Positions 5,451 through 8,946 of a stretch of DNA of 8,946 nucleotides are shown here, one piece after another. Below the pieces are notes generated by a model. It was not told the DNA's origin and did no database searches. It saw nothing but the letters and a program-made list of their open reading frames with translations. Source of the stretch: JAFGPJ01 sp964439135 (GTDB lineage Bacteria > Planctomycetota > Phycisphaerae > Sedimentisphaerales > Anaerobacaceae); NCBI GenBank assembly GCA_964439135.1, contig CAYTNN010000182.1:1-8946 (forward strand), read 5' to 3'. The position numbers and the translations under genes were made by a program. Within the stretch, counting starts at the first letter, position 1. Every line of letters begins with the position of its first letter.

Positions 5451-8012
5451 TTACGGCTGCGGTTTCGGCTCCTCAGCGGGTGCCGGATACAGACGAATAT
5501 CGTCAAAGAGCATTTTGCCTAAACCGCCGGCGATTGTCATATTGCCCTGTGTACCAAGACCAATCGCAATCCTGTCGACGTTGGTCACATTGATTCCCTG
5601 ATCGGCAAAAGCCTGAAGCGGAATAATCCACTCGGTCCAGGTTTCGATCTGTGCCGCGGCAGGATCATCATGGACCACTATCGCAGGTGCGTCGTCGCCG
5701 ATATTAGCTATAGCGACATATAACGGCTCAGCATCATTATCCGGCTTGCCCCTGAACCAAATCGTCAATGTACCAACGCCTTCCTCTGTCCAGTCACGCG
5801 GATGACTCAGGGTTAGTTCAACCTCTGAGTAGTTCGAGTATCCTTCCTTATTGTTGTCGTAGGACAAGGGCATCGATTGACGGCCACCATGGACAATGGT
5901 CTCTTCTGTATAGGAAGCGGTGGTTTCGTCGCCGACAGCGGATCCGGTCCCGTTGCCGGGGTAGGCCGGTTCAGTACCATGCGCTACATAGCCAAGCCCA
6001 TCTTTCCACGCCCACCATATTTCGTTGTTGCCGACATCGTAGGATTCAAAATCGTCCACGACAAAGAAGTCACCTGTAGCAAAGCTCCATACGTTGCCGA
6101 CCCATGGACTGTCGGGGTTGGTGTCGTCGACTTCATCGACACGCCAGTAGTACGTGGTGTCCCAGGCAAGTTTACCGGGATCATAGCTCTCGTCATCAAG
6201 CGCCTTGCTACCTTTATACTCGGGCGAAGCCTTGGTGGCATCTCTCACCGCATCTTCATCGGTGCCGAAATACACCTCATGCGAAACAGCAGCCTCTCCC
6301 GGTTCCCACGTAAGAACATCTGTGAGCCGTACACCGATAGTGCCGTTAAGCGGCTTCGGATTCCTGGCCTTTACAGGCGGCCATAGCAGGTATGTCGGAA
6401 TAATCTGCTTTGCTGTGTGGGGACTTTCCCAGCCGAGATGTGCCGTCGCACCACTGGTGTTTTCAAAGTATTCCAATAAAATGCTGTAAGACCGACCGGC
6501 AACAAGATCGATAGTTCCCGTGTCCTCAGTGTCTCCGTGGAGTGTCCAGTTCTCAATAACCAGTTTGCCATCCACCCATAGACGCAGGCCGTCGTCGGTG
6601 ATAGTATAGAAGGTATAGGTCTCTGTAAACTGCGCCGACACATCACCGGTCCATCTGACAGAGAAGTTATTGGCGCCGACCGCTTCATCCGGTGCAGTGT
6701 CGCCCCAGGGGAAATCAACTTGAGGATCTATTCGGGTCAGCACGAATTTGTCGAAGTTCTCGCCTGTGTAATAGTCTCCTCGCAAACCTGTGCCTCTGGT
6801 GGCTATAGTCGTAAAGCTCAGGACATCGCCTTTATGCGTCTCGACGCCGTCAAACTCATCGACACGCCAGTAGTAAGTCTTATCTAATTCGAGCGTGCCG
6901 GGGTCATAAGTTGCACCTGCCTGTGAGGCGCCCTCAACGGCGTCGTTTACATCGTCGAAATTTTCGCCGAAAAACACGGTGTGAATTTTCGCCCCGGAAC
7001 CTGCCGTCCAGCTTAGGTCTGTATACGGGTCTATAAAGCAGGCACCGTCTGACAGGTTGTGGTTATAGGCCTTCAAAGATGGAACGGTAAAGCTCCAGAC
7101 ATCGCCTTTGTTTATCGTAATACCATCTGCCTCAACCTCGTCAATCCGCCAGTAGTACGTTGTGCCCGGCACGAGACCGTCCGGGACAGGAGTTCCGGAA
7201 ATACCGACAGTAAAAAACACCTCAACCTGGTTGCCCTGGAATGTGTCGCCGGCGCCATCGTTCACTTCGGCAAAATTGTAGCCGAAATAGACATCGTGCG
7301 AAACCGCGTTAAGTCCCGGCAACCAGTTAAGTACTGCCAATGTGTCCTCATATAGGCCGCCGTCGGCAGGGATGGGTTCCACTGCGAATTTGCCCCTGAA
7401 TTCTATATGCAGCAGCGGCGCATTGGCCGGGTCACTGGCACACTCGGCAACTCGCTTGCCTTGGGATGGATTATCCGGGTTGTCTCTGAGGATTAGCACC
7501 AGGGCATTACCGAAGGTCCAATCGGCCTGATCGATTATCTCCTGAATGATAGAGGTGATGTCCGAAGTCCGATCCTTTTGACCTTCTTCTATCCAATTTT
7601 CAGGAACCCACACCACCTCCGCTGTCGTTGTTGGCCGATTGGTAATATTATTAGTGACGCCGGCGAACGTAGGGGGATTAGGATTCAGTTGACCCTCGAT
7701 GAGAGCACTAACAGGTTGTGTGCCGCCGTCTGTCTCATCGCAAGTGAACTCGATAAATGCGTTATCCACGATAGCGCCCTTCGGAATGGGGATATCTACG
7801 AAGCGCAGACCGATAACCTGCAAACCGCCATCATCAAAAATCTCCAGGTCGCTGCTGCTTAAATCCATACCGCCACCGCTGACATCCTCTTCAGCATCAT
7901 CATTACCGCTGCTGACTCTGGTCTCCCACACCTTGCCGCCGAACGCCGCATCTGCACTGACCAGGCTCAGCACCAAAACGAGAGAAACTAAACAAATTAA
8001 TTGTCTATACAT
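5451..8012 (-). CDS. Gene B: secreted PA14/Fn3-like multidomain protein
   Basis: This is a complete 853-residue protein. The ATG (8012-8010) follows AAAGGAGG with 6 nt spacing. Residues 1 to about 23 are a signal peptide (MYRQLICLVS, then a hydrophobic core). Residues 26-207 look like a DNRLRE/CBM96-type beta-sandwich (GLRFVDIPIPKGA, AFIEFTCDE, DITSIIQEII, ALVLIL, APLLHIEF); this family name is a moderate-confidence call. Then come Fn3-like 1 (208-311; SHDVYFG, TYYWRIDEV) and Fn3-like 2 (312-405; TYYWRVDEF). A clear PA14 domain follows (408-535; GLRGDYYTGENF, FSVRWTGDV, TDDGLRLWVDGKLVI, LEYFENTSGATAHLGW), then Fn3-like 3 (546-648; SHEVYFG, TYYWRVDEV). An uninterrupted carbohydrate-binding-like domain (651-843; DDFESY, GRQSMPLSYDNN, LFDDIRLY) and a Pro-rich tail (APAEEPKPQP) end the protein. 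PA14 domains commonly bind carbohydrate. I see no catalytic residues or anchor. Extracellular glycan binding is inferred. It has its own promoter and terminator. Confidence 0.93.
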   Translation of the reverse strand: MYRQLICLVSLVLVLSLVSADAAFGGKVWETRVSSGNDDAEEDVSGGGMDLSSSDLEIFDDGGLQVIGLRFVDIPIPKGAIVDNAFIEFTCDETDGGTQPVSALIEGQLNPNPPTFAGVTNNITNRPTTTAEVVWVPENWIEEGQKDRTSDITSIIQEIIDQADWTFGNALVLILRDNPDNPSQGKRVAECASDPANAPLLHIEFRGKFAVEPIPADGGLYEDTLAVLNWLPGLNAVSHDVYFGYNFAEVNDGAGDTFQGNQVEVFFTVGISGTPVPDGLVPGTTYYWRIDEVEADGITINKGDVWSFTVPSLKAYNHNLSDGACFIDPYTDLSWTAGSGAKIHTVFFGENFDDVNDAVEGASQAGATYDPGTLELDKTYYWRVDEFDGVETHKGDVLSFTTIATRGTGLRGDYYTGENFDKFVLTRIDPQVDFPWGDTAPDEAVGANNFSVRWTGDVSAQFTETYTFYTITDDGLRLWVDGKLVIENWTLHGDTEDTGTIDLVAGRSYSILLEYFENTSGATAHLGWESPHTAKQIIPTYLLWPPVKARNPKPLNGTIGVRLTDVLTWEPGEAAVSHEVYFGTDEDAVRDATKASPEYKGSKALDDESYDPGKLAWDTTYYWRVDEVDDTNPDSPWVGNVWSFATGDFFVVDDFESYDVGNNEIWWAWKDGLGYVAHGTEPAYPGNGTGSAVGDETTASYTEETIVHGGRQSMPLSYDNNKEGYSNYSEVELTLSHPRDWTEEGVGTLTIWFRGKPDNDAEPLYVAIANIGDDAPAIVVHDDPAAAQIETWTEWIIPLQAFADQGINVTNVDRIAIGLGTQGNMTIAGGLGKMLFDDIRLYPAPAEEPKPQP

Positions 8013-8312
8013 AATGATCCTCCTTTATAAAAGAGAGTTTTAAAAAGTTACAAAATGCCGTCATAATTTTCAGTATCGCTATATCTTGAATTTATGTTTG
8101 CCCCGGAACATTATTTACGAATTGAAATTACCTCCTTCCTTCGAAAACCAAGCGTTAATTTATCGAGCGAAAAAATTATCTCCGAAGCATATAACTCCGG
8201 CTGTCTTCGCAGTAACTTTTTATGTGGAATGCTATCAAGAATTAAAAACATTCCACCTTTAGGGAAACAAAAATCCCTTAGATGCGTGCTGGTAATGGTA
8301 AACACTTCACCA
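8013..8312 (-). promoter_or_regulatory. 5' leader of gene B
   Basis: The leader is about 300 nt long. AAAGGAGG (8019-8026) is the gene B Shine-Dalgarno. It could be partly occluded by pairing with CTCTCTTT just upstream (3-nt loop, one mismatch). The distal block AAGGAAGGAGGTA (8129-8141), followed 18 nt later by ATGTTCCGG (8111-8103), matches the gene C leader. From about 8145 to 8319 the sequence does not resemble the C/D leader repeat and contains two inverted repeats. Confidence 0.5.
8224..8256 (-). repeat. Inverted repeat in the gene B leader
   Basis: GTGGAATG (8224-8231) and CATTCCAC (8249-8256) are a perfect 8-bp inverted repeat with a 17-nt AT-rich loop. A shorter one, AGGGA (8261-8265) with TCCCT (8274-8278), lies 4 nt away. 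Both fall in the part of the leader that is unique to gene B. They could be RNA hairpins or an operator-like site; nothing in the sequence decides between these. Confidence 0.5.
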
Positions 8313-8319
8313 TTCGTTA

Positions 8320-8349
8320 TTTGTACCACATCAGCTATTTTTTCGTCAA
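8320..8349 (-). promoter_or_regulatory. Promoter of gene B (sigma70-like, extended -10)
   Basis: Minus-strand reading: -35 TTGACG (8349-8344), an 18-nt spacer containing GATGTG, and -10 TACAAA (8325-8320) preceded by TGG. Position for position it aligns with the C and D promoters, although the downstream leader has diverged. The -10 is further from consensus than theirs, so this may be the weakest of the three. Confidence 0.65.
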
Positions 8350-8401
8350 GGAAAATCTCTTAATTATGCGTGAATCCTGTGTAAATGGGAAAAAACACAG
8401 A

Positions 8402-8431
8402 GGCCCATACCGAATCAAGTCGGTATAGGCC
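8402..8431 (-). terminator. Intrinsic terminator downstream of gene A
   Basis: Minus-strand RNA GGCCUAUACCGA pairs with UCGGUAUGGGCC around a 6-nt loop: a 12-bp stem with one G-U pair that would be a mismatch in plus-strand RNA. It is followed by TCTGTGTTTTTTCCC. A second small inverted repeat (8377-8382 with 8395-8400) encloses that T-run. On the plus strand the stem is followed by TTTTT, but no plus-strand gene is present to use it. Confidence 0.82.
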
Positions 8432-8463
8432 CCTTTTTAACTGTAATTCATTATTTGCTGTCA

Positions 8464-8502
8464 TCAGGCCTCGTTAAAGGCTATGACAATCTAAACTCCG
8501 GC
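8464..8502 (-). repeat. Conserved 3' untranslated element, copy A
   Basis: These are the 39 nt directly after the gene A stop codon, differing from 5412-5450 at two positions. The rest of the sequence between this element and the terminator is not conserved between A and B, which makes the block stand out. Confidence 0.8.
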
Positions 8503-8946
8503 TTACGGTTGCGGCTCCGGAGCCGGCTGATACAGACGTACGTCGTCAATATACATCTTGCCCGAACCGCCGGGGATTGTCATATTGCCCCTGGTTCCCA
8601 GGCCAATCGCGATCCTGTCAACGTTGCTCAGGTTGATACCCTTATCGGCAAGAGCCTGGAGCGGGATAACCCACTCGGTCCAGTTAACGATGTTCGCCGC
8701 GGCCGGATCTTCGTGGACCACCACCGCAGGCGTTCCGGTACTGTTGGAAACCGCCACATAAAGCGGCTCGGCAGCGTTGCTGGTGATACCGATATCCTGG
8801 TGCGCCCACTGTTGGCCAACTGTCCCGGTGGTCGTAACGTTGGAGAATACGGCCTCGCATGTCAGAGCAGCATCATGGCTGGTCAGCGCCAAACCTATAT
8901 AGACATTTGAGCCCATGGAAATGCTCTGTGGATTCCATGACATCTG
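8503..8946 (-). CDS. Gene A: C-terminal end of a DUF1349/CBM-like multidomain protein
   Basis: This is the last 147 codons of a gene entering from the right edge, ending in TAA (8505-8503). The first in-frame ATG (8943) is internal, because the frame stays open to 8946 and the protein already aligns mid-domain with gene C. The first ~40 residues are the end of a DUF1349-like module (MGSNVYIGLALTSHDAALTC, AVFSNVTTTG). The rest is the second half of the CBM-like C-terminal domain (AEPLYVAVSN, VVVHEDPAA, WTEWVIPLQ, VDRIAIGLGT, DDVRLY) and a Pro-rich tail (PAPEPQP). The module arrangement matches gene C, while the Pro-rich tail and the sequence after the stop match gene B. Its start, signal peptide and N-terminal modules are outside the window. 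Confidence 0.9.
   Translation of the reverse strand, partial: QMSWNPQSISMGSNVYIGLALTSHDAALTCEAVFSNVTTTGTVGQQWAHQDIGITSNAAEPLYVAVSNSTGTPAVVVHEDPAAANIVNWTEWVIPLQALADKGINLSNVDRIAIGLGTRGNMTIPGGSGKMYIDDVRLYQPAPEPQP

Noticed and set aside
5877..6386. Plus-strand open frame of 169 codons opposite gene B
   Set aside because: It is a shadow of the conserved C-terminal and Fn3-like regions of gene B. A similar shadow is found opposite the matching part of gene C, as expected from homology on the real strand.
8111..8329. Minus-strand GTG frame of 72 codons in the gene B leader
   Set aside because: Its start overlaps the -10 box of the gene B promoter, so it would not be on the transcript. Its end runs through the purine block. 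There is no Shine-Dalgarno and no family resemblance, and the C and D leaders lack it.
8503..8943. Treating ATG 8943 as the start of gene A
   Set aside because: The frame continues open to the window edge and the protein aligns mid-module with gene C residues from about 989 on. There is no signal peptide or Shine-Dalgarno at this ATG.

Overview
The window looks like part of a chromosome of a polysaccharide-degrading environmental bacterium, most likely a planctomycete of the Phycisphaerae/Sedimentisphaerales type. That placement is inferred from protein architecture recalled from those genomes: secreted proteins combining LamG, Fn3-like 'SHDVYFG...TYYWRIDEV' repeats, PA14, DUF1349-like modules and a carbohydrate-binding-like C-terminal domain. 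No ribosomal or housekeeping gene is present to confirm it.

All real genes lie on the minus strand, so transcription runs from high to low coordinates. There are four paralogous genes, called A to D here in order of transcription. A (8503-8946) is only the C-terminal end. B (5451-8012) and C (1663-5070) are complete. D (1-1238) is the N-terminal part and runs off the left edge. B, C and D each begin with a signal peptide. Every complete protein is a chain of beta-sandwich modules with no enzymatic domain that I can recognise. The likely role is binding of glycans or surfaces outside the cytoplasm.

The genes are not an operon. Each intergenic gap (8013-8502, 5071-5450, 1239-1662) holds, in transcription order, a hairpin terminator of one shared sequence family, a sigma70-like promoter (TTGACS, 18-bp spacer, extended -10 TGNTAYAAR), a long 5' leader of about 220-300 nt with a conserved AAGGAAGGAGGTA block, and a strong Shine-Dalgarno before the start codon. 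The whole transcription unit, not just the coding sequence, appears to have been duplicated. The leaders of C and D are about 90% identical over 151-153 nt by eye.

The family is mosaic. A and C carry a DUF1349-like module inserted inside the C-terminal domain, while B has the same domain uninterrupted. A and B share a nearly identical 39-nt 3' untranslated element that C lacks. B alone has a PA14 domain and a different N-terminal beta-sandwich. The most interesting non-coding signals are the conserved leaders, the shared terminator family (whose G-U pairs work only in minus-strand RNA), and the conserved 3' element. I found no mobile element, CRISPR array, tRNA or rRNA.
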